NCBI GenBank assembly: GCA_013995675.1
Contig: VWRR01000005.1
Coordinates: 382,501-446,500 of the forward strand
DNA: 64,000 nt
Direction: 5' to 3'
From: Cyanidiococcus yangmingshanensis
Taxonomy: Eukaryota > Rhodophyta > Bangiophyceae > Cyanidiales > Cyanidiaceae
In this document: positions 1 through 11,212 of the stretch, one piece after another
Layout: every line of letters begins with the position of its first letter
Position numbering within the stretch: the first letter of the stretch is position 1
Program-made: the position numbers and the translations under genes
Notes under the pieces: generated by a model
What the model was told of the DNA's origin: nothing
The model's input: the letters and a program-made list of their open reading frames with translations, nothing else
Database searches by the model: none

Positions 1-500
1 GTTCGCCCTTGCTTCAGGCTCAGCTCGATTTGAACTCGCGCGCAGATAGCGTTCGGAATACCAAACGTGGAAAGCGCGGGTAGCCAGCTCAACTGCGCAA
101 TGTCGGACCGCTGAGAGGCGCTCAGCCAAAGACGAGATCGAGATTTGGTCGTATCCATCCACTCGCAGCTCCAAAGACGTTCCTCAACACATGTATTGGT
201 GCCGATGACACCGTCTGTGCCACGGGAATCAGGAGACATTCCAGCGCATGACTTGTAGAGTGCCCACCCGAGACGCCCACAAACGGCCAAGCATTCCACG
301 CTGAATTACCCAGTCAGGCCCAGCGCCTGATTCACCCCGAACGGTGATCACTCAGAGAGAGAGAGCGCCCAAACCCAGGCAGAGCAGTTTATTTCGGTGT
401 ACGAGATCACTCCTAGACAGAGGGAGACGATCTAAATCTCCGCCAAGCAAATCGTCGCCCTAGTTTGCGAGCAATATGATACCTATTCTCGAAAGAATCG
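1..500. other. Left-edge intergenic stretch
   Basis: No open frame on either strand resembles a conserved protein. The only structure seen is a short AG dinucleotide run at about 354-365. It lies downstream of the PrmA-like gene (minus strand) and probably contains its 3' untranslated region. Any gene continuing in from the left edge is not recognisable. Confidence 0.5.
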
Positions 501-1472
501 TTAACTTCTCCGAACGCCGCTTAACAGAACCCACTCGTCCTGCACCTGACTGTCCTCGAGGTAAAAATGAGCACTATATCGGTCCCATACAGCGACCGCC
601 TGGGCCACCAGGATCCCTGAAAGCGCGATGCGACCGCCGATAGGAACCAGCTCACAAAACCGAGGCGCAAGCTCCTTGAGCGTTGGTGCCAAAATGTTGC
701 TCACAATCAAATCGAAATGAATATCGAGAAGCCGCGTCTCCGCTTCGTGCGGTGTCAAGAAAACGAGCTCGTTTAGGTCATTACGTCTCGCATCACGATG
801 CGCAGCCATAATCGCCTGCTCGTCAATATCCACACCCAAACTAAGATGAATATCCGCTCCAAGCTTACAGGCATACATTAGGAGGATTCCCGACCCGCTC
901 CCATAATCCAGCACACGGCATCCTTGGTACACGTGCAACTCAAGCCAACGCGCACACAGCTGGGTTGTCGGATGCTCACCGGTTCCAAAAGCCGCGCCTG
1001 GCTCAAGTGTCAAAAGAATTCGTTCATTCAGACTGCCATCGAGCGTGGCTTTCACGGACTCCTCCGTGCTCCAAGGATAACGAATCAAGAGTCGCCTTCC
1101 GATGGCGATGGGCTGAAAGGAGCGCTGAGCTATCTGGATCCAGTCGCAGTTGGTGTCAACGGGTCGCTCCTCGACAGGCCCTTGCATGATCTCCGGAAAG
1201 ACTGCCGCTGCAGCTTGCAGCAAAGCCTCCGTCCGTATACTTGACGGCACTGTAGCGGCGACACAGGTCACTGGCCAGTGCGGTCGCGACCATGTCTCCG
1301 GGGGAGCATCAGCACTTGTCGATACCGCACTCGTCCCAGCAGACACATAGGGTTCCATCGTGACGGAGGCCGCACCGAGCTCGAGCAGATACTCACTAAG
1401 CGGATCTAGAACCGTGCGATCAACAATAGTAAAACGGATAACTCGGTAACCTTCATCGGACGAGACCGACAT
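501..1472 (-). CDS. prmA: PrmA-like ribosomal protein L11 methyltransferase
   Basis: Predicted SAM-dependent methyltransferase of the PrmA family, which in bacteria and organelles trimethylates ribosomal protein L11. The 323-residue protein has the family hallmark FGTGEHPTT at about residues 162-170. A Rossmann motif I (VLDYGSGSGI, about 187-196), an acidic motif II (GVDID, about 213-217) and the PrmA-type SNILA catalytic loop (about 258-262) follow. Length is close to the bacterial enzyme (about 290-300) with a slightly longer N-terminal part. The start is an ATG at 1472, the first in frame. No clear transit peptide is visible, so the organelle (plastid or mitochondrion) is a guess. The frame is intact. 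Other possibilities in this fold are less likely because GTGEHPTT plus SNILA is specific to PrmA. Confidence 0.9.
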   Translation of the reverse strand: MSVSSDEGYRVIRFTIVDRTVLDPLSEYLLELGAASVTMEPYVSAGTSAVSTSADAPPETWSRPHWPVTCVAATVPSSIRTEALLQAAAAVFPEIMQGPVEERPVDTNCDWIQIAQRSFQPIAIGRRLLIRYPWSTEESVKATLDGSLNERILLTLEPGAAFGTGEHPTTQLCARWLELHVYQGCRVLDYGSGSGILLMYACKLGADIHLSLGVDIDEQAIMAAHRDARRNDLNELVFLTPHEAETRLLDIHFDLIVSNILAPTLKELAPRFCELVPIGGRIALSGILVAQAVAVWDRYSAHFYLEDSQVQDEWVLLSGVRRS

Positions 1473-3268
1473 GCAACCGATTTCGACAGTCGCGGAGAGC
1501 GAGGCACTCTCTGGCGCAAGACTGCCTCAGACGCTAGCGATGCCTCCCTCGACAGAGACCGAGAACTCGACCTGGAGCTCCCGCAACGGCACTGTATAGT
1601 CAAGCCCAGCGTTTCCTCAAGAACGGGTACGGACTAGAACAGATGTACGCAACCGCTCTCGCCTGAGCTGCTCCGGAGTGGAGGACGAGAGCACAGCCTC
1701 AAGCGCACCTGGTGGACACTTGATAGCCGCGGCCAACAGCGCTCCCGTGGAAGGCCAGCTTCCGCTGTGTGTCACCGGCGGCCTCCAAAACGTGAAAAAT
1801 AAAGGGCAGCTCTGGGCCCAATTTGCGCAGCTTGGCTGAGCGTCACCTGAAAAAAGCAAGGCTGCTACTTGGGCAGTAGTCTGCATCGCAGCCTCTGCAC
1901 TTGTATGGCGCTGCGCTGGTGTGATGCAGCGCCTACGTATCAGCGCTGCATTTCATGTGCGACTGGCATGCCTTCGAGGATGAATTCGCGGCGTTGTTGC
2001 AGCACATGCACGTTTCATGCCAGGGCGTGACTCAGATGGACTCATATCGTTTGCATGCATTGCCTGTAAAGTATGTACGACACCATGCTGTTTCGAAGCA
2101 GCAAATACCGGCCTCAATGTGTCCTCATGGTGCTCCCATCGCGTTGCTCGCGGCAAAGTGAGGGCGAAGAACGAAGCTGTACGGCTCCCGAGTCGAAATG
2201 GCTCACAAAGCATCTTTCTTGCAGCCGACCAGACATGTTCACGACACCCACAGCATATTCGTCACTCGCTGTACCTCATTGCAGACACGGCTGGACGAAC
2301 AACGGGAGGAATCTTTTGTGCCAGACTCTCGGATCATCAGAGGAAGGAGCAGGCGATGCCTTTGTATCCCCACGAGCGTACTCATACGTATTTTGTTGTA
2401 GGAGAGCAAACACTATCATGCCTGCCTTAGCACGAATAAAAACCGACGACTGCCTCGTTCCGATGGCTGCTTGCCCTGGCTCCTGCAAGATAAACTAAGG
2501 ATACAGTCCCCCAATGATGTCCGCTCACCAATAGAGAATGAACATCTGTCGCCGTCGAGCTTGTGCTCCTTTCGCTGTACGCAACGAGCGCGAACCATAT
2601 TCGATGACCTTGGCTTTCTCGATGATCAGCATGACGCAAGTGCTCATGATTCTTTCAGTGCCTGACATGACTTGGGCCTTGGCCGCTGGTCATTCGTCCT
2701 GCTCTGAGCACTTGCGCTGGCTAGTTGTTTGGCCTGTGATGAGAAGGTTGCGACCTTTGTGCGGGAGCTGCCCGGCGCTCGTCAGGATATCGCGTTCGCA
2801 AACTACTCCAGTGCGCTGGTTCTCTGTGTGGTTTCAGAAACGATACCGTGCCAGAAGTTTTGTGCAGAGCCCAGACCAGAGCAAGTAACCGGATTCTGTT
2901 CGCCATAGTATATGCAATGCGAGGCCAGTCGAATGAATCGCCGTCGGTGGTCGATAAATGTCTTCAAGAGCAACTGAAGATCTACCGCAGATGAACTTGA
3001 TCTGGCTTAGTTTCTATTCAAATCAAGTGCCAACGGCTGAGGAGGTATCTTGATCAATGAGCTTCATGGTTGTATCTCGTGCACTGACCGTTATTTGGAT
3101 CCACCTGTCTTGGTCATTGTTGTCGGTTCGTTAAAAAACGAAATGGGTACTGTACTTGCTCGCGTCCTTCATGTCCATACGGCCAAGGCAGAACGATCAT
3201 GAACCAGCAGTAAGACTCATCGTCAGCGAAGAACAGGTCCGTTGGTGACCAACATCTCGCGCAGACTC
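1473..3268. other. Intergenic region without a convincing gene
   Basis: About 1.8 kb upstream of the PrmA-like gene. Several open frames of 60-141 codons exist on both strands, but they overlap each other and carry no recognisable domain. The only ATG-initiated one that stands out slightly is an 89-codon frame at 1617-1886 on the minus strand. Its C-terminal part is arginine-rich and it has no family resemblance that I can see. I would not annotate it as a gene without expression data. Confidence 0.4.
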
Positions 3269-3527
3269 GATCAAGATCCTGAATAGACCATTGACAGTAA
3301 ACCTGATCGATCATCATTATTTGGGAATTCCTACAAAACTCGGTCGGGATCCTGAATAGACCCTTGACAGTGAACCTGATCGATCATCATTTTGCCGATA
3401 TACTTTATGGACTTGATCAAGATCCTGAATAGGCGTCCATATATGAACCTGATCGATCATCATTTTGCCGATATACTTTATGGACTTGATCAAGATCCTG
3501 AATAGACATCCAAATATGAACCTGATA
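3269..3527. repeat. 73-bp tandem repeat, about 3.5 copies
   Basis: The phrase GATCAAGATCCTGAATAG recurs at 3269, (diverged) 3342, 3415 and 3488, an exact spacing of 73 bp. Each copy also carries GAACCTGATCGATCATCAT. Copies 3 and 4 are nearly identical through the TTTGCCGATATACTTTATGG segment, copy 1 is the most diverged. The period is not a multiple of three, so the array is not coding. It sits about 300 bp before the metallophosphatase start, in its probable promoter region. Confidence 0.9.
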
Positions 3528-3827
3528 GTTTCGAACAAGTCTCCCGTCAGGAAAATTCCCCTGAAAAATTCCCCAAGCGCCCGCGTTCCGCCACGTGTCC
3601 CATGGTCACTTCCCAAACACTGTCCACAGTTCTTCGTGCTCTAGGGAACGCCTTTGGAAAGCTTCTCATCGAGCAGGGTTTCACTCCGTCACCGGCTTGA
3701 AAACAACGCGTCTGAAGAGGGCATACAGGAACGTGAACCTGCTCCTGTTGACATCCAGCTCGACGCGTCACTTGCGACGCCACTCACTTTCTGCACTGCT
3801 GCTGAGACTCGTCGTTAGCCACCGGAA

Positions 3828-5049
3828 ATGATTGATTTATTCCGTCGGAGCAGTGGCGCTGATGGACCCCAGAAAGCAGAAACGTCCAAGACTGAGAGAG
3901 TTCCAGTGCTGTCGTCGCCTTCGCCAGCGACTGACACGGACGAGGGCTCCGAGAGCGCCCAACGTTCCCGACTGTTGTTTGGGCTGATCTTGGGGTCGAT
4001 GGTCGCGCTTTGGGGTCGACGCCATCGCCAGCAACAAGATTCAGGGGCACAACTTGCGCCTTCAGAACGTAGTGGAGGTCGTTCCCCCAGAGGTTCGCAG
4101 TCTTCGAACGCGCTCAACGTGGTGCGGCTCGGTTTAGTTGCTGACGTTCAGTACGCTGATAAGGACAACAAGCTGGTTGCTGGCGCGTTCCGCCACTACC
4201 GGAATGCCCTGCACAAACTGGCCCGCGTCGTAGAAGCGTTCGAGAGCGAGTCGGCAACACTCGATGCTGTTCTCCAGCTCGGAGACCTGGTGGACGGCCA
4301 AGAGCAACTGGAGGCGTCACGAGCGGATTTGGAGCTCGTCATGGAGCAGTTTGCACGCCTGCCACTTCCTCTGTACCACGTCCTGGGTAATCATTGCTTG
4401 TTGTGTGGCCGAGAGTGGCTCCTGAAACGGCTGCGGACGCGCCCCTATTACGATGTGCCGCTTGGGTCGCGAGCCACCACCACCACCATCACCACCGAGG
4501 ACATCGGTAGATTCTCCAGAGGCGTGCTGGCACCTCGTTGTGCTGGATTGCCTTGACGTTTCCCTCCATTGGGATGATCCGAGCGACCCACGCCGTGTCC
4601 AGGCGGAGCGCTTTCTCAAGGAGCAGGCTGGCACAACGCCCAACGCAGTACCCTATAATGGGGGCATCGGAGAAAGCCAGCTGGTATGGCTCGAGGGTGT
4701 CCTCACGGAATGTCGGACACGCCGAGAGTTCGCCCTCGTTGTGGGCCATGTGCCGATTGCGCCCGGGAGCGCTGCACCCTCGCTTCTTCTCTGGAATTAC
4801 GAGGAGGTCATGACGCTATTTCGCGCCTATCGTGATGTCGTGAAGCTTGTGTTGGCTGGCCACGAGCACGACGGTGGATACGCTCAGGTTGATGGCATTC
4901 ATTATCTCACGCTTCCGGGATTGGTGAATGCTGCCGAAGGGGATGACAACGCATACGCGATTCTCGAGTTGATGGGGCACTCCTTCGCGCGCCTCCATGG
5001 CTTTGGGCGAGTGCCGTCCCGTCTGCTCCTGTTTCAGCCGTCCTGCTAA
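3828..5049 (+). CDS. Mn-dependent ADP-ribose/CDP-alcohol diphosphatase-like metallophosphatase (frame change inside)
   Basis: Calcineurin-like metallophosphoesterase resembling ADPRM, which hydrolyses ADP-ribose and CDP-choline type diphosphates. From the ATG at 3828, residues about 45-62 form one hydrophobic segment (membrane anchor or targeting). Then come the metal motifs GLVADVQYAD, LQLGDLVDG and LGNHCL. After a change to the +1 frame the chain continues with WHLVVLDCLDVS, the ADPRM-like YNGGIGESQLVWL, VGHVPIAPGS and LAGHEHDGGY, ending at 5049. The shift must lie between about 4465 and 4525, a stretch containing a CCA/CCACCA simple repeat (about 4477-4500) that could gain or lose a base. 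No credible intron borders are seen there. All metal-binding motifs are present across the two frames. Substrate assignment is from family resemblance only. Confidence 0.75.
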
Positions 5050-5936
5050 AGTTCCACATGGATAGATGGACGAATGGGTAAATCACTGATGCGAACGCTT
5101 TCATCAGGCTGCAATCAATACGCGAGTGTGTTCCGAGATGCCTGTGATGTATTCCCACGGAGGACGCTCTTTTTTGAACATAGGGAAACGGCGCTTGGCA
5201 TATCACCACGTTGGTTGGTTCATCAACAAGATACCCGAATTGAGAATTGATCTCCTACAGCGGCTACTGTGGTAACGGTCTCGGCTTGGAATCCACGTTT
5301 TCGAGACGCTTGTGCTGGGCACCTGAACAGGCACCGAGCCCTAGCATCAATCCATACAGCTGCATCATGGCTGCATTGAGGCAACAAGCCCAACTGCATC
5401 GGAGTTGGCGAATATTGTATGGAGAGGCATATTGGTAGTAGTATCGATCAGTTCGATGCGCTCACTGAGGTGGAAAGTCTTCCTTTTGATTCTGTTCGTT
5501 TCGGTGAACCAAGCGCTTCAAGGAAACTGTAGCCACATTCGTGCGGAGACTGGCGCTGGTGGTCGTTGTCGTTCAGGGTATCTCGAACGAGGCCTCGTTC
5601 GTGCACCTGATCACGCGTTTCTAGCGAGCGCTCCTTAAGGCAGGCGTACGCAGCAGCATAAAATTATTGTCTAGCGTCTACCTTGGTTGTGTTGGTCTCT
5701 GTTCCGTGACAGGCGTCGCATACAGGCCGCGTGGCGCCCTAGGAGCGAACGACACAAGGCGACCACGACAACGCATAAAGTGCACAGTGTCCACTCAACC
5801 GAGTCTGCGGCTGAGTTCACCCGGTGCTCTGTAGCAGCGACGAGCAGCTTCAGGACGGTTTCCGCGGACGCATTCAGTGACCTGAGCAGGTGATCCTGGT
5901 GCCAGCGCCCGGTCAGAGTCTCTTTCCCTTGGCTTG
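5050..5936. other. Intergenic region between metallophosphatase and ALG8
   Basis: About 890 bp between two plus-strand genes. Open frames up to about 100 codons on both strands lack any domain or consistent start. No tandem repeat, RNA gene or conserved element was recognised. It presumably holds the 3' region of the upstream gene and the ALG8 promoter. Confidence 0.4.
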
Positions 5937-7637
5937 ATGGAGTCGCTGTCAGTTCTCCGCCTGTACTGTGCAACCGCGTTGCTAAAGGCGTTGCTCGTGA
6001 GGGCTCCGTACTCTACCGATCTGTTGGTGCACATGCACTGGAAGGACTTGACGACTCGGTATCCGGTGCGTTTGTGGTACACAGCTGCCACTGGGCCGCC
6101 CTACCTCGACTATCCACCGCTCTTTGCTTATCTGGAGTGGCTGCTTGGTCAGCTGGCCCACTGGCTTGCGATACCCCTCGAGCCAAAAGCTGGACATGTT
6201 CTCGTAATCACCCTCGCGTTCATGAGGTTTACCGTTATTGTCCTCGATGCGGTGCTCTTTCTCGGGATGCGGCCATGGAGTTCGCTCGCCGAGCGCCGCC
6301 TGGTGTCCTCCTCGCCAGCGACGAGGGCGTCAGAGCAAATGCTTTGGGTGGTTAGCCACCCAGCCCTGTGGTTCATTGATCATGTGCACTTTCAGTACAA
6401 TGGGCTGGTGTTAGGCGCTGTCCTCTACAGCCTCGGGGCCTTGTTTGCCGAAACATTAGCGGAGCAGAGGCGAATGCCGCTGTCCAGGTGGCGACGTTGG
6501 CGTGCGTGTGCAGCGTTTCTGTTGGCATTGGGCCTCAAACATACCACGGCACTGAGCATTGCACCCATCGTCATGCTCTGTCTCTGGCAGCAACAGATCT
6601 GGAAGGATGGGGCAGTCGTTGCTTTCGGCTTGTGTTGGCTGCTGCTCATGCTCGGCGTTCCTTTTGGTGGCATCGACTGGCGGGCGCTCTATGCTCGTCT
6701 GTTTCCGCTGAAAGAGCGCGGCCTTCTACACGCTTACTGGGCACCCAATGCGTATGCACTGCTGGCAGCCGTGGACAAGATTGCTGTGCGGTTGTGGTCG
6801 CTCATCCAAGCCAGACTCGTATGGCTGACCTCTCCGTCGTTTGGCGTCTCTAGCGGACGTGCGAGTCAGCCGCGGAGCCGCATTTCCAATAGCGCGGGAC
6901 TCGTTGAGACAGCCGGTGGTGGCTTTGCGCTCTTCCCGGAATGGACCCCGCAGCTTGCAGCCATCTGCACGTTAGTGGCGATGGGCCCCAGCCTGATTGC
7001 CCTGATGCGTCTATTTCGGGAACAGCGTGATCATGCCGGGCCGGGCGCAACTCGGTCCACGTCCCGCCAACAGACGCAGAGCTTGCGACGCGGGTACGAG
7101 TGCTTGAGCCCAGCGAGTGCGCAGACAGCCCTGAGCATGTTCCTTTTCGGATGGCATGTCCACGAGAAGGCCCTCATTCTGCCGACTTTTCTCACAGGTC
7201 TGGCACTGGGCCCGAGACATCCCGTAGCAGCCCTGCTCAGTACAGCTTGCTCCCTGGCGATGTTTCCGTTGGTTTCGGCTCCAGCGATGCGACTGGTGCG
7301 ATTAGCGCTCATCCTCTGGCACTGGCTGTACTTTGCGCCTCTTCCAATATGGCCACAGTCTCGCTCCTGGCTGATGGTTTACTGCTACGATGCGATAGGG
7401 CTCTTGCTCAGCGAAGTGGTGACATTTTGGCGAGGATGGCAGCGGCTCGGGTATCCGTTCATGCCCCTGTTGTTACAGTCGACGTACAGCGCACTGGCCG
7501 TTGTGTTCACCTGGGGCTACTTGAGCGCTCAATTGTGGCGCCAAATGGTTGCCGAGCCTAGGATCGTCCCCAGTAAATCTATCGTAACGACCGGGCACTC
7601 GACTGCATTGGTCTGGTCCGAGTCCGGTGCTTCATGA
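5937..7637 (+). CDS. ALG8: Dolichyl-P-Glc:Glc1Man9GlcNAc2-PP-dolichol alpha-1,3-glucosyltransferase (ALG8-like)
   Basis: ER membrane glucosyltransferase of the ALG6/ALG8 family that adds the second glucose to the lipid-linked N-glycan precursor, using dolichyl-phosphate glucose. The ATG at 5937 gives 566 residues, the usual family length, with many hydrophobic segments. Diagnostic blocks are the lumenal YSTDLLVHMHWKDLT near residue 24 and LDYPPLFAYLEW near 59. Further on are DHVHFQYNGLVLG, the ALG8-like KERGLLHAYWAPNAYALL, and FGWHVHEKALILP in the C-terminal half. The LDYPP...E pattern and HAYWAPN favour ALG8 over ALG6, which typically has a GLDYPPLTAY block. The frame is intact. Partner genes of the pathway are not in this window. 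Confidence 0.85.
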   Translation: MESLSVLRLYCATALLKALLVRAPYSTDLLVHMHWKDLTTRYPVRLWYTAATGPPYLDYPPLFAYLEWLLGQLAHWLAIPLEPKAGHVLVITLAFMRFTVIVLDAVLFLGMRPWSSLAERRLVSSSPATRASEQMLWVVSHPALWFIDHVHFQYNGLVLGAVLYSLGALFAETLAEQRRMPLSRWRRWRACAAFLLALGLKHTTALSIAPIVMLCLWQQQIWKDGAVVAFGLCWLLLMLGVPFGGIDWRALYARLFPLKERGLLHAYWAPNAYALLAAVDKIAVRLWSLIQARLVWLTSPSFGVSSGRASQPRSRISNSAGLVETAGGGFALFPEWTPQLAAICTLVAMGPSLIALMRLFREQRDHAGPGATRSTSRQQTQSLRRGYECLSPASAQTALSMFLFGWHVHEKALILPTFLTGLALGPRHPVAALLSTACSLAMFPLVSAPAMRLVRLALILWHWLYFAPLPIWPQSRSWLMVYCYDAIGLLLSEVVTFWRGWQRLGYPFMPLLLQSTYSALAVVFTWGYLSAQLWRQMVAEPRIVPSKSIVTTGHSTALVWSESGAS

Positions 7638-8500
7638 GCTGCATCAAGGCGTTCAGTGTCGTAGTGCTGCGCTGGGCGGCACCAGACTTGTGCTCTCGTC
7701 GGAGACACGTAAATACTACATGAGCACATTGTCTGCAATGATCGCAAGCCCTGGTTTCGGATGAAACCAACAAAAGCTTGGTTCGTCTTCGTTTTTTGTG
7801 CGCGTGATAATCGTCGGTGTGCAGGTTGCCGCAGCCGCCTATACTAGACGTAAATAAACTGTTCTTCGTAACTCATGGCTGCGGGAGTCGACGCTTACGA
7901 ACGACGACTGCTCAGTCTGGTCTGGAGTGGACTTCAACTATTCGTCGTTCCTCACGCAGTAGAGCGCGTTCGCTTGGGCCTCGGTGCCCACGAAAGGAGT
8001 CGCTCCAGGCTCGCGGGCCTCACTGACCAGCGCTCCAAAACAACCTAAGGTTCGCACAGTCCTGGAAATCAGAGAATATACGGACATCAGGGGCGCTCGT
8101 GTTGACGCCATCAACGAGCTGCGTTGAGGCCAGTTTCTTTTATCGACGCCAACTCCCCCGTTGCCCGAGAGGCTACTGCGTCGACGACCACGTTCAGCGA
8201 GGGTGAAAATCGTGAGCTCGAACGCTGCTCCCAATATTCACCCAATAGGTTCCTCCTCTCCGGTCTCAGCATCCCATCTGAGCCTCTCTGGGAACAAAAC
8301 TCAAGTCTGAGACAAGTGCCGGTCAAGTTCGCGACGAAGATCGACCCGTGTGTACGCCACCGGGCTGGCTCTCCGCCCAACTCGGTTGCGTTCCAGTTTC
8401 CATCGACTGCGGAGACTTATCTGTCCAAAAGACTTCGAAAGCAGCCTCGTAACTTGTGTCGAGGCGCCTCTGGTCTCAGACGTTTCTCTCAGTTAACCAC
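7638..8500. other. Intergenic region between ALG8 and RCL1
   Basis: About 860 bp, with AT-richer patches near 7780-7870 that include an AATAAA at about 7852 which could serve as a polyadenylation signal. Short open frames (60-100 codons) are present but none resembles a known protein. No repeat was noticed. Confidence 0.35.
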
Positions 8501-9818
8501 ATGGTAGGGAAAGAGGATCAGTCCAGGGCGCTCAGGTCCGCAAAGACGTCCTGGAAGAGCTTGAGCGTACCGCGACAACAGCAGTACTTTATCGATCGCA
8601 TTGTGCTACACGTGTTGATTCAGCGGTCGCTACGCATTCCGCTGGCGGTACTCGAGAGCCAGAGTGGATCCGATGAGTCAGCCGAGCCCTGGCAGGGACC
8701 AGTGGCGAGCCTGCTGCGTCTGTTGCGCCGGTTGTGTCATGGCCTGCGTTGGCAGCAAACCGTCGGTGAGCAGTACGTCACCCTGCATCCCGGTGTCTAT
8801 GTCGGATGTGTTCCTGAGGAGCATACTGCAGGAAACTTTGCCTCTCGTTGAACATCGCTGCAACGATCTGGGTTCCTACAGTGTTACAATTTTGCTCGCA
8901 CCGCTGCTCATCCTAGCTCCATTCGGCAAGCACATGACACGGGTTCGCTTTCGCCGAGTCGTTACTGAGAGCAGCGTTCCTGAGACAATCGACGCATTTC
9001 TGAACTGCACTTTGCCGCTAGCTCAGGCTTGTCTCGGAAACGACTCCTGGTCGGCGTTGACGCTGAGTCGATCTCTCCATGTCCAGTTGTTGCGACGCGA
9101 TGTAGTGTCGTCCTCACCGGCACGTGCGGAAGGGGCAGCCCCTCGTGGTGCAGTTCTCTTCGAGTGCCCAGTGCTGCGAAACCGGTTGGACTTGGCTACA
9201 CTGCGTAACGCGCTTCGTGGTGGTTCGGATTTCCATGGACGCAGCGTCATCCAGAAACTGCGTGGCGTGGTCTCTACCGCGGGTATCGCTCCTACTTGGG
9301 GTCTTCGGCTCATTGATCTGTCGCGATCTTGTTTTCAGCAGTGGCTCAGTGAGGTCTATATTCACGCGGTACGGGTGCCAAAGGCTCACACGCCCATGTG
9401 CGGCATCACTGTCTGGGCAGAGAGCGCTGACGGCTGCGTCTATGCCGCCAGTGCGAGCTGGGCTGAGGACCTTGACGCCTTCTCTGCTGAGCTCGGGAAT
9501 CTCGTTGGTTTCGTTCGCTTGGATGCATTATTTTACAGCAGACTGGTAACTCGACTCCGTCGTTGCATTCGAAGAGCAGGACGGACGGATACCAATCATC
9601 AAAACCTACTGATATGGTACATGGCCTTGGCGCCTAGCACGGAGCCGCTGCAAGTCTGTCTCGGGACGCATGTGGGTCCATGGAGTCGACTACTCGTTGG
9701 TGACTTGGAGCGTGCGCTTGGTGCGCGGTTTCATTTGCAGCAGGATCCCAGTACCCGACTTTGGTGGCTCAGAAGCCGGGGCATCGACTACTGCAATTGG
9801 AGTCGAGCTCGCAGCTAG
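8501..9818 (+). CDS. RCL1: RCL1-like protein, 18S rRNA processing (frame change inside)
   Basis: Member of the RNA 3'-terminal phosphate cyclase fold, closest by eye to RCL1, the SSU-processome protein needed for early pre-18S rRNA cleavage. The first 100 or so residues from the ATG at 8501 match the RCL1 N-terminus (IDRIVLHVLIQRSLRIPL, then YVTLHPGVYVGC). The chain continues in the +1 frame from about 8810-8850 with EHRCNDLG and LLILAPFGKH. Next are a GAVLFECPVLRNRL block, IQKLRGVVSTAGIAP, and a C-terminal RTDTNHQNLLIWYMAL segment equivalent to the DSTHQ region of RCL1. The cyclase catalytic histidine context is not evident, which fits RCL1 rather than RtcA. The two halves overlap by about 190 bp, so a conventional intron is unlikely. 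Divergence is high, so the name rests on motif order. Confidence 0.7.
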
Positions 9819-9906
9819 TCGCTCTGAAGATCGATCTCTCTTTGCAGGTATGAAATGCATGATCGTGAACGTTCTTGGGACCTTCATGCTTACGTCCAGA
9901 CGGAAG

Positions 9907-10911
9907 CTAGGCGCTGCCCAGCGCGCTTCGTTGTGCGCTCCACATGATATCGTGTTCCACACGATACGAGACGTAGCCCCAGTTGGGAAATATTGCAAGG
10001 TCGCTGCTCAGGCGGCCAGCCGAATAGGGTTTATTGTGGCGCGCATTGCCAGTTGGGAGCTGAATCTGGGCGCTTTCCCAGTTACGCGCTGCCGAATGCT
10101 CTGACCAAACCGTAGCGATTGAGCCTTTCTCCTCTGTCTGGGTTGCGACCGCCAGTGACTGCCTCCTGTTAATAGCTGCACGCCATTCGGGTATACGATC
10201 ACGTTCCGAAATAGAGTATTGGCTCTTTGCTACTCCATGTTCCATGAGCAGGTTCGGCGCTTCTTTGAATACAGTCGTCGCAGGTATCGTTTCAGTCTGA
10301 GCGGCGCGGTCGGTGACCACAAGCACTGCTGTTGACGACTCACTGATCGACAGCGACCCAGAAGAGGGTGTATGAAACGGTTCGAGTTGAAGAGTGGACG
10401 AGCGCGGATACCTCTGCTCCGCAAGTACGTGGGAACTGGCTGCCGTCGCCACGCCCTTCGAAACAGTCGCTCCTTCAGCGACTGCAGTCGAACGCCTGGT
10501 CGAAGAAACCCCCTCGGGAAGTAACGTCTCTTCATAGATTGTAAACTGTTGAAAAGAAGTTGGCCCAGGTGCAACGCTAGCAGCGGAGCGCACAGTTCTG
10601 AGCCAGCTCGGAAACGGTCGTCCCAGCAGGGCAGCTAGCCTCCGGCCCAGGTCGTACCAGAGGCGCACACCTGGCCACTGGTTCTCTGACGGCCAGTCCG
10701 TCGAACACGCTTCAAAGTGCTCCCCCAGAATCGCAACAATACGCGTCGAGAGCCGCCGTATTCGACGACGCAAGAGCGCCCGACGTCGCTGCAGCAGTGA
10801 AGTCGCCCCTGCTGCCGCCCCCGGGACGTTAGCAGAACGCTCTTCGAAAGCCTCGCCCGTTCCACCAGATGACGGAAACGCTGAACTACCCGGTGGTTGC
10901 CGGGTTACCAT
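9907..10911 (-). CDS. Hypothetical protein with two QTE motifs
   Basis: An open frame of 334 codons from the ATG at 10911 (further upstream only a GTG). I do not recognise a family. The N-terminal third contains a strongly basic stretch (RRRALLRRRIRRL, about residues 43-55). Next comes a segment with several tryptophans, then a serine/threonine-rich low-complexity middle. Two short motifs, AAQTE and VATQTE, lie about 70 residues apart. ATQTE resembles the dynein light chain LC8 binding consensus and also occurs in the acidic protein at 19245-20219. The gene is convergent with RCL1, with only 88 bp between stops. Codon use looks like its neighbours and the frame is uninterrupted, which supports a real gene, but there is no homology evidence. 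Confidence 0.5.
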   Translation of the reverse strand: MVTRQPPGSSAFPSSGGTGEAFEERSANVPGAAAGATSLLQRRRALLRRRIRRLSTRIVAILGEHFEACSTDWPSENQWPGVRLWYDLGRRLAALLGRPFPSWLRTVRSAASVAPGPTSFQQFTIYEETLLPEGVSSTRRSTAVAEGATVSKGVATAASSHVLAEQRYPRSSTLQLEPFHTPSSGSLSISESSTAVLVVTDRAAQTETIPATTVFKEAPNLLMEHGVAKSQYSISERDRIPEWRAAINRRQSLAVATQTEEKGSIATVWSEHSAARNWESAQIQLPTGNARHNKPYSAGRLSSDLAIFPNWGYVSYRVEHDIMWSAQRSALGSA

Positions 10912-11212
10912 GAGTGAACAATGCACTCCCAGCCGAGGACTACCCGGGAACACACCCGCGCGTACAGCCACAAGGCGCTGCGTACGCTTCTCGAGCGCCT
11001 CTCGGTACGTTCGCCACTAGTCTCTCCACAGAACCCAAATAACTTCGTCGCGAGGCCTTATCCTGGCAGCTGTGGCTAAATTCTTCTGGAATCGTCGAAT
11101 TGTAAAAATGTTGGATAAGACCACCAGTGTGCAGCGTCTGTATCTGAAGAGAGACCATGATTACTGGCGTTTCGGGCGTTCAGGACTGCGAACACGCATC
11201 GCGCACGCACGG
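10912..11212. other. Intergenic lead-in to the 93-bp array
   Basis: Upstream side of the hypothetical gene that starts at 10911 on the minus strand. No gene is seen in either direction. It is followed by two palindromes and the tandem array described separately. Confidence 0.35.

Noticed and set aside
4440-4530. A spliceosomal intron to explain the metallophosphatase frame change
   Set aside because: No GT...AG pair of suitable size joins the two frames in a way that keeps the conserved residues. A one-base change in the CCA repeat is simpler.
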